Below, piece by piece: positions 23,841-32,408 of a stretch of DNA of 64,000 nucleotides (within the stretch, counting starts at the first letter, position 1; the number at the start of each line of letters is the position of its first letter). The stretch spans positions 124,001 through 188,000 of the forward strand of contig JAHHGZ010000001.1 of NCBI GenBank assembly GCA_019359595.1, in the 5' to 3' direction. The position numbers were made by a program, and so were the translations under genes. The notes under the pieces were generated by a model. The model was not told the DNA's origin. It made no database searches and saw only the letters and a program-made list of their open reading frames with translations. The DNA is from Cyanomargarita calcarea GSE-NOS-MK-12-04C (lineage in GTDB: Bacteria; Cyanobacteriota; Cyanobacteriia; Cyanobacteriales; Nostocaceae).

Positions 23841-24968
23841 ATGAAAATTTTGCTGATTGGTAATTACCAACTAGATGAATTAGAAAGCATGGAGAGGTTC
23901 ACTTCCATGCTAGAAATTTCTTTAACTCTGTTTGGTCACCAAGTGCTAGTCATCCGTCCAAAACCTTGGTTTGCTAAACTAGCGTCATCTCCCAAGGTAT
24001 TAATAAAATGGTTGGCTTATATAGATAAATTTATTTTATTTCCAGCAACATTAAGTGAAGCATTATCTTGGGCAGATGTAGTTCACATATGCGAACAAGG
24101 CTATGCTTTTTACACAAAATATTTGCAAAATATACCCCATGTCGTTACTTGCCATGACTTATTCCCGATTCGCTCTGGCATGGGAGAATTTTCAGAATCC
24201 AAAACTGGATGGACGGGTAAAATATTACAAAAAATGATTCTAAAGGGCTTAAATAAAGCTAAAAAAGTTGCCTGCGTTTCAGAACAGACAAAAAGCGATG
24301 TGATGCGTATTTGTTCTCTGAGCGATCGCTCTGTAACTTTCATCCCTTTAGGTTTCAATTATCCTTATTCTCCGATGCCACTCATAGAAGCCAAGCTGCG
24401 TCTACAGAATTTAGGAATCCCTCCAGATTGCCGCTTTATTCTTCATGTTGGGGCAAATCACTGGTATAAAAATCGATTGGGAGTTTTATCGATTTTTGCG
24501 ATTATGATGCTGAAACTAAAGAATCGAGAATTTTACCTAGTTATGGTAGGCAAACCGATGACCGATGAAATGCATCAGTTCATTAAGCATAATCACTTAT
24601 CTCAACAGGTAATAGAGCTATTAAATATTGATAACGAAAATTTGCGATCGCTTTATTCTTCTGCAACGGCATTCCTATTTCCTTCCCTGCAAGAAGGTTT
24701 TGGCTGGCCCATTATAGAAGCTCAAGCTTGCGGTTGCCCTGTGTTTACATCAAATCTTCCTCCGATGAATTATGTCGGAGGAAAAGCAGCTATTTATATA
24801 GAACCTAATAATCATCAGGAAGCAGCTTCAAAAATTTTAGATTATCTTCCCACTATAGAAACATTTAAATCGGAAAGTTTGCTAAATTCTCAAAGATTTT
24901 CAACAGAAAAAATGATTGCAGAGTATGTTACGCTTTATCGTCAAGCTATTGATGAGTTTAAGCGCTAA
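23841..24968 (+). CDS. Glycosyltransferase family 4
   Basis: GT-B transferase. The N-terminal half has MKILLIGNYQLDELESMERF and VVHICEQGYAF. The donor half has FILHVGANHWYKNRLGVL and the Glu pair EGFGWPIIE in PSLQEGFGWPIIEAQACGCP. It is 375 residues, full length. It follows the PhyH-like gene by 14 bases and is probably co-transcribed. Donor and acceptor are unknown. A separate plus-strand glycan locus from the cluster at 2.8-14.3 kb is implied. Confidence 0.85.
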   Translation: MKILLIGNYQLDELESMERFTSMLEISLTLFGHQVLVIRPKPWFAKLASSPKVLIKWLAYIDKFILFPATLSEALSWADVVHICEQGYAFYTKYLQNIPHVVTCHDLFPIRSGMGEFSESKTGWTGKILQKMILKGLNKAKKVACVSEQTKSDVMRICSLSDRSVTFIPLGFNYPYSPMPLIEAKLRLQNLGIPPDCRFILHVGANHWYKNRLGVLSIFAIMMLKLKNREFYLVMVGKPMTDEMHQFIKHNHLSQQVIELLNIDNENLRSLYSSATAFLFPSLQEGFGWPIIEAQACGCPVFTSNLPPMNYVGGKAAIYIEPNNHQEAASKILDYLPTIETFKSESLLNSQRFSTEKMIAEYVTLYRQAIDEFKR

Positions 24969-25025
24969 TGATTTTCAGGATAGTGGTCTGTGTCATTAAT
25001 TTTGAGGGGTAAAGATAACAGAACT

Positions 25026-25086
25026 AAATCCCCCAATTCTGTTATACTTCAAATTGAATTTTCTTCTCCCCCAGAATTGGCGGCAC
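25026..25086. repeat. CCCCCAATTCTG-type dispersed inverted repeat
   Basis: CCCCCAATTCTG and CCCAGAATTGG face each other around TTGAATTTTCTTCTCCCC. The same words appear in opposite orientation at about 39965-40028. It sits between the convergent ends of the GT4 gene (24968) and the CHAT gene (25118) and may also terminate transcription. Confidence 0.55.
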
Positions 25087-25117
25087 AAAGCGAACCTGTA
25101 CTGAAGGCTGCTGCTAC

Positions 25118-27238
25118 TCAACGGATACGCACAAATCCAGATGAATTCATCAGTTCTTGTCCCTGAGTTGTTAATAGCATATTGGCGTATGCCTCACCCG
25201 CTTGCTGTTCTAAATTGCCATTACTTTGCTTGACTATCACAAACATCCGGCGTGTAATCGGATACTGACCTGTTTTAAAGGCCTCAAGATTCAACTTATT
25301 CCGCTGATTTGGACATTCCTCGGCTTTAATCAGAGGTTCTTTGTAAGGAGCGACAAAACTGTTTCCTTGTTTGGCAATTGGCAAAGGCTTAATCTTGCAC
25401 TGAGGGACGACTTCTGGAGCCGAAGCGTAGTAAATTCCACCGCGATCGCTTGCTAATTTTTTTAGGCCATCTGTTGTATCGGAAACGTATACTATATTAC
25501 TGGCTAATTCTTCTTGATTGAGGATATTGTAAACCAAAAACTCCACAGTCCCCCCATCTTCAAGCCTACGGGAGTAGGGAGTAATTTTCAAGTCAGGACC
25601 ACTTACCTGGTTCCAGTTAGTTATTTTACCAGTATAGATATCTTTGATTTGTCCTAAGGTAAGCCCTGGAATTTGCAGCTCGGGGTGAACAGCGATCGCC
25701 AATCCTTCCAAAACCACTGGAATCTGCTTGAGATTAAATCCTCGTTGTTGAGCTTCTGCATACTCCCTATCTGCAAGTGGACGGGAAGATTGGGAAAAGG
25801 TTAATTGTCCATCTAGCAACATCCGAATTCCCGTACCTGAACCTGGTGTAGCATTAGTGGCATCAGTATAGCGTAACTCAAACTCTTTATTATGGGCTTT
25901 TGTGATTTCAGGATCTATATATTTTCTAATCGGTGCCCAAGATGTGCTGCCACCATATAGCCATGTTCCTTTGGGAGCCGTTACGGAACTGAAATCTGAT
26001 GTGTGGAATCTTTTCCAAACATAATATCCACCACAAGCGACAATCGCACCAACCAAAGCAATTAATAACCACCCTTTGACATTTTTCTTGGGTTGATGAG
26101 TTGTATTTTCTAGCTTTATAGAAGTCTGCTTTGGCGGGGAACTTTCACGAAGTTGCAGCCATGTCAGGGGTTCCACATTGGGTTCAATACAAATTGTGGG
26201 CAACCAAAGCGCACCAGGGTAATCAGACTGGAAAGGTTCCAAGCGTTTCCGTGCTGTTTGGACGGAAGTAAACAGCGACTTGTTACGGCTAAATTCCTGG
26301 AAAAAGTACTTCAAAAACTCGATAGCTACCGAGTCTGGCACAGGTTCCCGCATAACTATACACTGAGGTAGATGCAATTGTGCTAGTTGATTGGCTAACC
26401 CCAACCCATCACAGGAATTAAAAATTGCTAACTGCAATCCTCTGTTAATCGCTTGCTTTAAAGCCTCCTTAAACTGCTCAATATTCAAGCTATCTGTGTC
26501 GTTTAGCTCAATCCAACCAATCTGCCCATCTCCTTGACTGCCACTATGCCCTGTAAATACGAAAATATGGTAGCCAAGTTCATCCCAAAGCGTATTAGTT
26601 AAATCTTTATGGCTAGGCTGCATTAGCACAACTACTTCTGCACCTTGTTTCTCTAACTCTTGAATTACCTTTAAGTCATCTTTTGTATTAATACCGTCGC
26701 TTCTGCCTACAGCAACTAAAATTCTAATTTTCGGGCTTTTGGGACGAGCCTTACCTATCTCCCTGTCTTTATTTGCACTTAGGGCTATTTCTGCTTCCGG
26801 ATAGTGCTGTATAAATAAATTCCATTCTAGCCAAGGAAGCCGACGCAACTTTATGTCCTTAGCATCAATTATCACGCGAATCTCTTCATCTGTTTGATGC
26901 AAATGTCGGGCGATCGCGATTAATTTATCTCGTATCGGTTGCCATCCGCTATGCCCTGAATTCAGCCATTGATTCAGGTGGTCTTTGACTGCTACAGTGT
27001 ATTCGGCGTTAGAATGAATAGTCACAGCTTTGGGTGTAAGACGCATCCCTGGTGTGGGAGCAATACAGGAGCGCACCTCTTCGATTTGACGGTAACCTAA
27101 TTGCCAGTTGTTGAAAGATGATTCTAACTCTGGTGGTAATAGTGGTAAGAATCCTTCTGTTTCAACTTGATTTGCCATTAGAGTTACTAGAAACCCTTGT
27201 TCGGAAGTTGGTCTGAGTTTCAGTTTGATGATCGCCAT
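25118..27238 (-). CDS. CHAT protease domain-TM-PstS-like solute-binding fusion
   Basis: A three-part protein of 706 residues. The N-terminal 380 residues form a CHAT (caspase HetF-associated with TPRs) peptidase domain with the catalytic pair intact: H231 in FTGHSG and C276 in FNSCDG. One membrane helix follows (about 389-411, WLLIALVGAIVACGGYYVW). The rest is a PstS/SphX-type phosphate-binding domain: YGGSTSWAPI (about 427-436), TPGSGTGIRMLL, SQSSRPL, then LTLGQIKDIYTGKITNW and MLLTTQGQELM. With no signal peptide, the CHAT part should be cytoplasmic and the binding domain periplasmic, suggesting a ligand-gated protease. It is the third gene after a sigma-like factor and DUF1822, with AAAGGA before the ATG. 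Phosphate as ligand is an inference. Confidence 0.85.
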   Translation of the reverse strand: MAIIKLKLRPTSEQGFLVTLMANQVETEGFLPLLPPELESSFNNWQLGYRQIEEVRSCIAPTPGMRLTPKAVTIHSNAEYTVAVKDHLNQWLNSGHSGWQPIRDKLIAIARHLHQTDEEIRVIIDAKDIKLRRLPWLEWNLFIQHYPEAEIALSANKDREIGKARPKSPKIRILVAVGRSDGINTKDDLKVIQELEKQGAEVVVLMQPSHKDLTNTLWDELGYHIFVFTGHSGSQGDGQIGWIELNDTDSLNIEQFKEALKQAINRGLQLAIFNSCDGLGLANQLAQLHLPQCIVMREPVPDSVAIEFLKYFFQEFSRNKSLFTSVQTARKRLEPFQSDYPGALWLPTICIEPNVEPLTWLQLRESSPPKQTSIKLENTTHQPKKNVKGWLLIALVGAIVACGGYYVWKRFHTSDFSSVTAPKGTWLYGGSTSWAPIRKYIDPEITKAHNKEFELRYTDATNATPGSGTGIRMLLDGQLTFSQSSRPLADREYAEAQQRGFNLKQIPVVLEGLAIAVHPELQIPGLTLGQIKDIYTGKITNWNQVSGPDLKITPYSRRLEDGGTVEFLVYNILNQEELASNIVYVSDTTDGLKKLASDRGGIYYASAPEVVPQCKIKPLPIAKQGNSFVAPYKEPLIKAEECPNQRNKLNLEAFKTGQYPITRRMFVIVKQSNGNLEQQAGEAYANMLLTTQGQELMNSSGFVRIR

Positions 27239-27279
27239 TTTTATTTCCTTTTATTTTATTTGTGTAAGTAGATTTAATG

Positions 27280-27569
27280 AAGGAAGAAGGAAGAAGGAAG
27301 AAGGAAGAAGGAGGTTTATATATGTGGATTCAGAACCCAACTTAAAACGAAAGACCTATATAAGGAAGAAGGAAGAAGGAAGAAGGAAGAAGGAAGAAGG
27401 AGGTTTATATATGTGGATTCAGACCCCAACTTAAAACGAAAGACCTATATAAGGAAGAAGGAAGAAGGAAGAAGGAAGAAGGAAGAAGGAGGTTTATATA
27501 TGTGGATTCAGAACCCAACTTAAAACGAAAGACCTATATAAGGAAGAAGGAAGAAGGAAGAAGGAAGAA
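27280..27569. repeat. Heptad (GGAAGAA) runs in a tandem array of about 89 bp units
   Basis: Three and a half units each consist of a run of GGAAGAA heptamers followed by a shared 54-base segment (AGGTTTATATATGTGGATTC, AGAACCCAACTTAAAACG, AAAGACCTATATAA). The last unit stops after the heptads. The heptad number varies from four to five or so. This is the short tandemly repeated repetitive (STRR) class of filamentous cyanobacteria plus a larger unit. A single related copy of the 54-base part is at about 45471-45520. Small frames across the array are artefacts of the repeat. Confidence 0.85.
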
Positions 27570-27602
27570 CTACCCACATGAGCACTCATGTGGGATTGAA
27601 AC
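27570..27602 (+). repeat. Solitary CRISPR-repeat-like palindrome
   Basis: CCCACATGAG-CA-CTCATGTGGG forms a perfect 10-bp stem and is followed directly by ATTGAAAC, the classical 3' end of many type I and III CRISPR repeats in cyanobacteria. It is 33 bases long, abuts the heptad array and has no second copy nearby, so it is not an array. The remaining bases to 27765 show no gene. Confidence 0.4.
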
Positions 27603-27765
27603 AAGGATACTGTTTTTTTCCTCTGCGAGACACTACGTGAACGCGCTACAAAGGACTCGAAAAACATCTTTTTTTTTACTGAAGCTCTAAACTCAGAACG
27701 CGCATTTTTATTAGCTATTCCTTCTTCCAACTTCGGTCCTTACTTCAACATCATTTGTAAAATGG

Positions 27766-28659
27766 CTACACAGCAAACTGTTCGGTAAAACTTCTTTCCC
27801 CTAGCACAAACTTGACACTGAATTTTTCCTCATGTTGGCAACTAAACTCCAGTTGCATCCAGTCATCCGCACTTTTTGCTTGCGCTTCCATAGAAGTATT
27901 TCCAGCTTCATCAAGGAGAATTAGTTGTAAATCAGGTGGTAGATGAATAGAATTATCACCAGGGTAAACCCGCAAACGAATATCGAAAACTTCAGAATTT
28001 GTGGGTGTCAATTGTAACAACACTACTATTTGAGGAACTAAGTCAATCACCTTTGCCCGACTCATCGAGTTTGAGCTTAATGCCCGAATTGCGGTATGAC
28101 TACTTCTAAAATTTCCAGCCAGCAACAACTCTACAGGTTGCCAATCTGGATTGAAGATTCCTGCAACCCATTGACGCAGATTTACCAGTTGTTTTTGCTG
28201 ATGTATAGCCTCCATTAGAGTATCGAGAGATTGCAAGTTTGCTATTTGGAGTGTTTCTGATGCTTCTCTTGCAAATCCTAACAACTCCACAGAGTCTAAT
28301 TGCTGGTTAAATTGAACTGCCATATAACCAATCCGATCTTGCATAACCTCTGTTGGCAAGATTATACCAAGTTCTTGTGGTAACACTGGACGGCATTCAA
28401 GTTTACCAACTCCGGGCAAAACCAAGTCAGCAACATCAAAAATCGCTCTCAAACACCTGTGCCAGCTATCACCTTGATTCAAGGCTGTCTCAATATTCAA
28501 CCATTTGAGGTAACTGTGAACGGCATAAACAGCCAGAGTATTGAGATAAACTTGTTTTCCCTTGGATGGAGTATCTTGTTCCCCTGCAAATTCCTCAGCC
28601 CAACGGTGAGCATTTTTACTTATTGGGACACTTAAACGTTGCGGTTGGGTGCTGTTCAT
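27766..28659 (-). CDS. DUF1822 family protein
   Basis: The start RLSVPISKNAHRWAEEFAGEQ, followed by VYLNTLAVYAVHSYLKWLNI, is the DUF1822 signature, a cyanobacteria-enriched family of unknown function. The middle region (FNPDWQPVELLLAG) and the C-terminal beta-rich part (RLRVYPGDNSIHLPPDLQLI, later KFVLGERSF) fit the family, so the protein is full length at 297 residues. The ATG overlaps the stop of the sigma-like gene as ATGA, so they are translationally coupled. The CHAT fusion follows 527 bases downstream beyond the repeat array. A role as partner or substrate of the CHAT protease is an inference. Confidence 0.8.
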   Translation of the reverse strand: MNSTQPQRLSVPISKNAHRWAEEFAGEQDTPSKGKQVYLNTLAVYAVHSYLKWLNIETALNQGDSWHRCLRAIFDVADLVLPGVGKLECRPVLPQELGIILPTEVMQDRIGYMAVQFNQQLDSVELLGFAREASETLQIANLQSLDTLMEAIHQQKQLVNLRQWVAGIFNPDWQPVELLLAGNFRSSHTAIRALSSNSMSRAKVIDLVPQIVVLLQLTPTNSEVFDIRLRVYPGDNSIHLPPDLQLILLDEAGNTSMEAQAKSADDWMQLEFSCQHEEKFSVKFVLGERSFTEQFAV

Positions 28660-29342
28660 GGTTCATATCCAAAATTTATTCCAATTTCTCTCAACAAAGG
28701 AAGACATTTTCGCTTCCAATGGGAATGGAGAGTTTGGTTGTTTACATTAAATTCTCGGGCTATATCGATGATTTTATGAGGGGGTTTTTGTAAAAGTAAC
28801 CGCATTGCCAATAACTGACAATGGCATTCGGGATTTGGCTTTATGTGACTACCTCTTAATTTGCGACTTTCATCTAGCTCAATATATTTCCCGATCCTCC
28901 TTCCCAAGCGATCGCGTTTTTGTTCCTGAATTTTGGCTATCTTGATATCGAGTAAATCTAATGTTACCAATTCAGGGTCGATGAACCGCTCTAGTAGGGT
29001 TGTTTCATTACCCTCATTATTGCGCAGAGTTTTGTCTAAACTAATAATATAGTTGCTATTTGGGGCATATAAATCTTTGATGCGCCACTTCAGATAGCCA
29101 TTAATCCAGATTACTAAGCTTTTTTCTAAAGAAGGCGATCGCTTTTCAAATTCACAAATCTTTCGGCTAACCCATTCCCAAGTTAGATTTAAGGCTTCTA
29201 AATAGTCTTGGTGGGAAGATTTATAGATAGCAGAAAATTTTTGAATCACACCTAGCAGCCGATTCAGAGCTTTCTGTCGCTCTAGACTAGAGTCTGGGTG
29301 ACGGCAGACTTCATTAATAAGTTTTTGGAGTTGTTCATCCAC
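28656..29342 (-). CDS. Sigma-70-like factor of the CHAT locus
   Basis: A divergent sigma-70 family protein. The N-terminal half resembles region 2 (SHQDYLEALNLTWEWVSRKI, then VIWINGYLKWRIKDLY), and the C-terminal half has a region 4-like helix-turn-helix (KIIDIAREFNVNNQTLHSHW followed by KRKCLPLLREIG). The usual start in the longer frame is TTG at 29360. I prefer the GTG at 29342 because GGGGAGA lies about 10 bases upstream of it. It is the first gene of the operon with DUF1822 and the CHAT-PstS fusion, a plausible output for a proteolytic signal. No anti-sigma factor is visible unless DUF1822 takes that role. Confidence 0.7.
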   Translation of the reverse strand: MDEQLQKLINEVCRHPDSSLERQKALNRLLGVIQKFSAIYKSSHQDYLEALNLTWEWVSRKICEFEKRSPSLEKSLVIWINGYLKWRIKDLYAPNSNYIISLDKTLRNNEGNETTLLERFIDPELVTLDLLDIKIAKIQEQKRDRLGRRIGKYIELDESRKLRGSHIKPNPECHCQLLAMRLLLQKPPHKIIDIAREFNVNNQTLHSHWKRKCLPLLREIGINFGYEP

Positions 29343-29360
29343 AGCAGTTTTTCTCCCCAA

Positions 29361-29938
29361 ATGCAGTTGCTGTGTTCTTGAGGTTAGAGTGTTCCAATTT
29401 CAAAGACAGGCAGGAACCCTGTTATAAGGGATAATTTATTTGTTGAAACATTACTATTAAAACAGAAGATGACTTCTGCTGCTTGAGTTTAAGTGATTTT
29501 CATCTATTTATTAGTATGAAGGATTACAAAGACCAAATTGCCAAAAGCTACTATTCGACCTAGAGAGTGAGGAATAGGCAGTGATAAGCACTCACCACAT
29601 CTAGTTTGCATATTCAAAATCTATGTAACTCTTGTGGGGTGGGCTTCGGTGCCCGCCCAAGTTATGCAATTTAAATGTGGAGCAGCTTAGTAGGGAAAGA
29701 ATTTCTTCACATTTCGTCCCTCTGAAAACCCTTTGCGTAAGTCACGAATTTAATGGAGGCTTAGATCCCCGACTTCTTTAATAAGTCGGGGATCTGACGA
29801 TTTGAAAACAATTTCAAACCCCCCTTGTCTCCTATTGAGTCAGGGGGGGTCTGTTGATTTTATCGCAAGGTTTTGACTGCTTTAGGGCAATTAACAAAGG
29901 CAAATTACTAACTCAGGAATAAGTAGTTTCCTATAGAG
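29361..29938. other. Spacer with three hairpins, no gene seen
   Basis: Between the sigma-like gene and cp12. It holds a GTGGGGTGGGC/GCCCGCCCAAG hairpin near 29631-29665, the AGATCCCCGAC hairpin at 29763-29795 and a CCCCCCTTGTC/GTCAGGGGGGG stem at about 29819-29851. Both flanking genes are on the minus strand, so the last two follow cp12 and could end its transcript. The sigma-like gene promoter must lie in the part nearest 29361. Confidence 0.6.
29763..29795. terminator. AGATCCCCGAC hairpin, copy 2
   Basis: An 11-bp stem, with AGATCCCCGACTT pairing with AAGTCGGGGATCT and loop CTTTAAT. It lies 144 bases beyond the cp12 stop on the minus-strand side. Confidence 0.55.
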
Positions 29939-30217
29939 TTAAACGTCGTAGATGAGACACTCAATTGCTTCTGGATGCTCGTTACAGTATATATCTAGAG
30001 AATTTTGAGCTTTTTTAGCTTGTTTTTGATGAGCTTTCTCAGCTTGCAATTCTTCTACAATATCCCAAGCTACGGCACATTCAGCAGAACGGTCTCCGCT
30101 GTCAGAGCAAGTTGCACGAGCTTCCACAACGGCTTCTGAAATCGCATCTTCTAAGCTTTTGATGCCATTTTGGTCGGAAGTAACTGCAGCTTGGATTACT
30201 TCTGGGTTTGTTGCCAT
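29939..30217 (-). CDS. cp12: CP12, redox-sensitive Calvin-cycle regulator
   Basis: CP12 bridges GAPDH and phosphoribulokinase into an inactive complex in the dark, when its disulfides form. Both cysteine pairs are present: C37 and C47 in ATCSDSGDRSAEC, followed by the invariant AVAWDIVEELQAEKAHQ, and C78 and C87 in YCNEHPEAIEC. The tail ends LIYDV, where most homologues have a YED or YDD-like end that inserts into the GAPDH active site, so the tail is slightly divergent. At 92 residues it is a little longer than the usual 75-80, with an N-terminal extension. It is monocistronic; AAAGG precedes the ATG. Confidence 0.93.
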   Translation of the reverse strand: MATNPEVIQAAVTSDQNGIKSLEDAISEAVVEARATCSDSGDRSAECAVAWDIVEELQAEKAHQKQAKKAQNSLDIYCNEHPEAIECLIYDV

Positions 30218-30618
30218 AATACTACGACCTTTCTGTAATATAGATTGACTTTTAGCTTCAGTAGTTTCTGGAAGCTTACAGTCCTATTTTAGATACCTTG
30301 CACGAAACAATGCAGTGGTAAAAACCGTAATTTCAGTAGAAAAATTCAGTATTTTTTCTTTGTTACAATAGTCGATTATTCTAAATTTAAAACTTTTTGT
30401 AGCCCCTGTTACTAATGAAAATATATACAAATTATCGGGAGAAATTAAGAGGTTTTAATCAATAGTAACAATTGCTTATTTTCGATACTGAAGTATACCT
30501 GGAAGGAAATTTATAGCGTTTTTCAACACCTAGTAATTTATACCATTTTTTATTATAGGGAGGGCAATAAACTTATGTTATTACGTTGATAGGGCCTCCC
30601 TTCTACTTAACATTATCC
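30218..30618. other. Spacer between cp12 and the GTPase gene
   Basis: No gene seen. It is AT-rich. A GGGAGGGC/GGCCTCCC inverted repeat (30558-30600) with an inner AATAA/TTATT stem lies just beyond the GTPase stop on the minus strand and may be its terminator. The cp12 promoter should lie in 30218-30330; TATATT near 30240 (minus strand) is a possible -10 box. Confidence 0.45.
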
Positions 30619-31992
30619 TTAAAAATCACCGAAATTGCGCCCCAATTCTTGCCGCAAACGATACAAAATTGTATTTTGGTCAACTTGAGACAAAATTTCT
30701 TGAATCACGGTACTAGCGCCTAATTGACCCCAAGTACAGCCTTTTTCCAGATATGCTTGAGCAGCTTTACCTACTGTGTAAGCACCGTATCCGGCAATAC
30801 CTGCTTGGGCTAGAGCACTCCCGGCAAAGGTGGTAATATTCAAAGGATTTTCACCACTAGCGATCGCTGTTGCACTCTTTCCTAAACCTAACAGCAAGCT
30901 ACTGCCTAATTCCCCCAGTAATAAGCCACCAGAACTAAATAATATTGTTTTGAGAATTTGACTTGCTTCATAACCTGTCATCGGTAAGCCGTATAATCTC
31001 GCTAGGGAGCGAATTAACGCTAAGTCTGCCAAACTTCCACCAAGGACATCTAAAAAGGCGATCGGATTTAACCCGACTACTAGGGATTTGTATTTGGTAT
31101 ACTGCCAAATCAGTTCTTCGGCTTGTTTTTCTCGTAAGTCGATGGTTTTTTGGGCGATCGCTTCTTCTGCATCCCTTGCTTGGATGAGTGCATTTAACGC
31201 CAAGAGCGATCGCCCTTCACGATTGAGTATATTTAAAATTATCTGTTTGAGTTCGTCTACTTGCGGCGCTGGTGTTTCCCACTCATAACTAACATTACCA
31301 TCAGAAAACTCAACTCTCACTTCCATAGGTGCAGGTTCCGCTGCCACCATCACAATTTCGTCAGGTTTTAAAGGTTTGGCTTGGGGATTTGCTGCACCGA
31401 GTTGCTGTAAATTTCGATAAATGGTTTCTCTATCTGTATCGGGATACAAATCTATTTTGTTAAATACCAAAATCAGCGGTTTCTGTGCTTGCCGCAATTC
31501 CAGCAACCCTTGATACTCAGTGCGGGTGATATCGCCAGACACTACAAACAAAATTAAATCTGCTTGTTGCGCTACTTCCCGCGCCATTTGCGCCCGAGTT
31601 TCACCCTGAATTTCATCTAATCCGGGTGTATCAATTAACTCGATTTGCACTTTATCGCCGGGAGTCCAACGTACGGAACGAGGGTATTGAGTTACACCAT
31701 TAAGTGGTCCAGTTTGCAAAATTTTTTGCCCCAGCAAAGCATTTAACACCGCAGACTTACCGCGACTCACCAAACCAAATACGGCAATTCTAATTATATT
31801 TGAGTCTAATTTGTTGAGTGTGTTGGTTAAAGCTTCTAATTCTGGTTTCACCAAACCTGCGAGTTCCGAGTTTTTTGGGGGAATTCCAGGTTTGCGAAGA
31901 TATCCGTACCATGACAAAGCTTGGCGGAGACTGGCACGAGCGCGGTTTAAATGAGTTTCTTGCAGGTTAGACACGTTTTTCGGTCGATCCAA
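30619..31992 (-). CDS. Era/Obg-like membrane-associated GTPase
   Basis: A P-loop GTPase of 457 residues. G1 is GLVSRGKSAVLN (about residues 72-83), G3 is DTPGLDE and G4 is FNKIDLYPD. After the G domain comes a helical region and then an apolar, Gly/Ala-rich C-terminal part (GGSLADLALIRSLARLYG, later AQAGIAGYGAYTVGKAAQ) typical of DUF697 or YcjF-type tails, which can associate with membranes. Such GTPases occur in most cyanobacteria, and the exact role is not established. It is transcribed alone on the minus strand. Confidence 0.8.
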   Translation of the reverse strand: MDRPKNVSNLQETHLNRARASLRQALSWYGYLRKPGIPPKNSELAGLVKPELEALTNTLNKLDSNIIRIAVFGLVSRGKSAVLNALLGQKILQTGPLNGVTQYPRSVRWTPGDKVQIELIDTPGLDEIQGETRAQMAREVAQQADLILFVVSGDITRTEYQGLLELRQAQKPLILVFNKIDLYPDTDRETIYRNLQQLGAANPQAKPLKPDEIVMVAAEPAPMEVRVEFSDGNVSYEWETPAPQVDELKQIILNILNREGRSLLALNALIQARDAEEAIAQKTIDLREKQAEELIWQYTKYKSLVVGLNPIAFLDVLGGSLADLALIRSLARLYGLPMTGYEASQILKTILFSSGGLLLGELGSSLLLGLGKSATAIASGENPLNITTFAGSALAQAGIAGYGAYTVGKAAQAYLEKGCTWGQLGASTVIQEILSQVDQNTILYRLRQELGRNFGDF

Positions 31993-32167
31993 GGTTAGAC
32001 AGTATACTTATCTATTTTCATCTAATTGCAAAATTATTAAGGCAAGCCCTCTCCCCTAGGGCTACCATGTACACACAAGTTGAAAAAACCTTAATTTGTC
32101 TCTCAAAGTCCCTCACCCTAGAAGTGTCTTGCTCTACGGGCCATAGACGTTTCGCATAAGCGCAGGT

Positions 32168-32248
32168 AGCCCACCTGCGTGCGGCTCAAATCTTCCTAGC
32201 CCACGCAGGTGGGCTTTGTACGTATAGCGACACCCTTCTAGGGTGTCG
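32168..32248. repeat. Paired hairpins of a dispersed repeat
   Basis: AGCCCACCTGCGTG (32168-32181) and CACGCAGGTGGGCT (32202-32215) form a perfect 14-bp stem. CGACACCCT-TCT-AGGGTGTCG forms a second stem (32227-32248). The ACGTATAGC plus CCCTTCTAGGG(TGT) words also occur at about 2610-2640 in the MITE-like element. The region 31993-32408 shows no gene. Confidence 0.65.
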
Positions 32249-32408
32249 CGGACTCATCCCTCTGACGGAAAAAGTTTTAATTAAAGGATAAATCAGTTTT
32301 AACCTTTTAACAGTAATCTCTTAGGGCTTGAGCATTACCATAAAATTTGTGTGACATTTTTTACGAATGTTTCGCTTCCAGATATTTATTAGTTTTTCTA
32401 TTAAAAAT

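Noticed and set aside
27280-27602. A CRISPR array
   Set aside because: The units are tandem without unique spacers, and only one CRISPR-like palindrome is present; no cas gene is near.
27225-27730. Several small frames across the heptad array on both strands
   Set aside because: They are translations of the GGAAGAA repeats and change with unit number.
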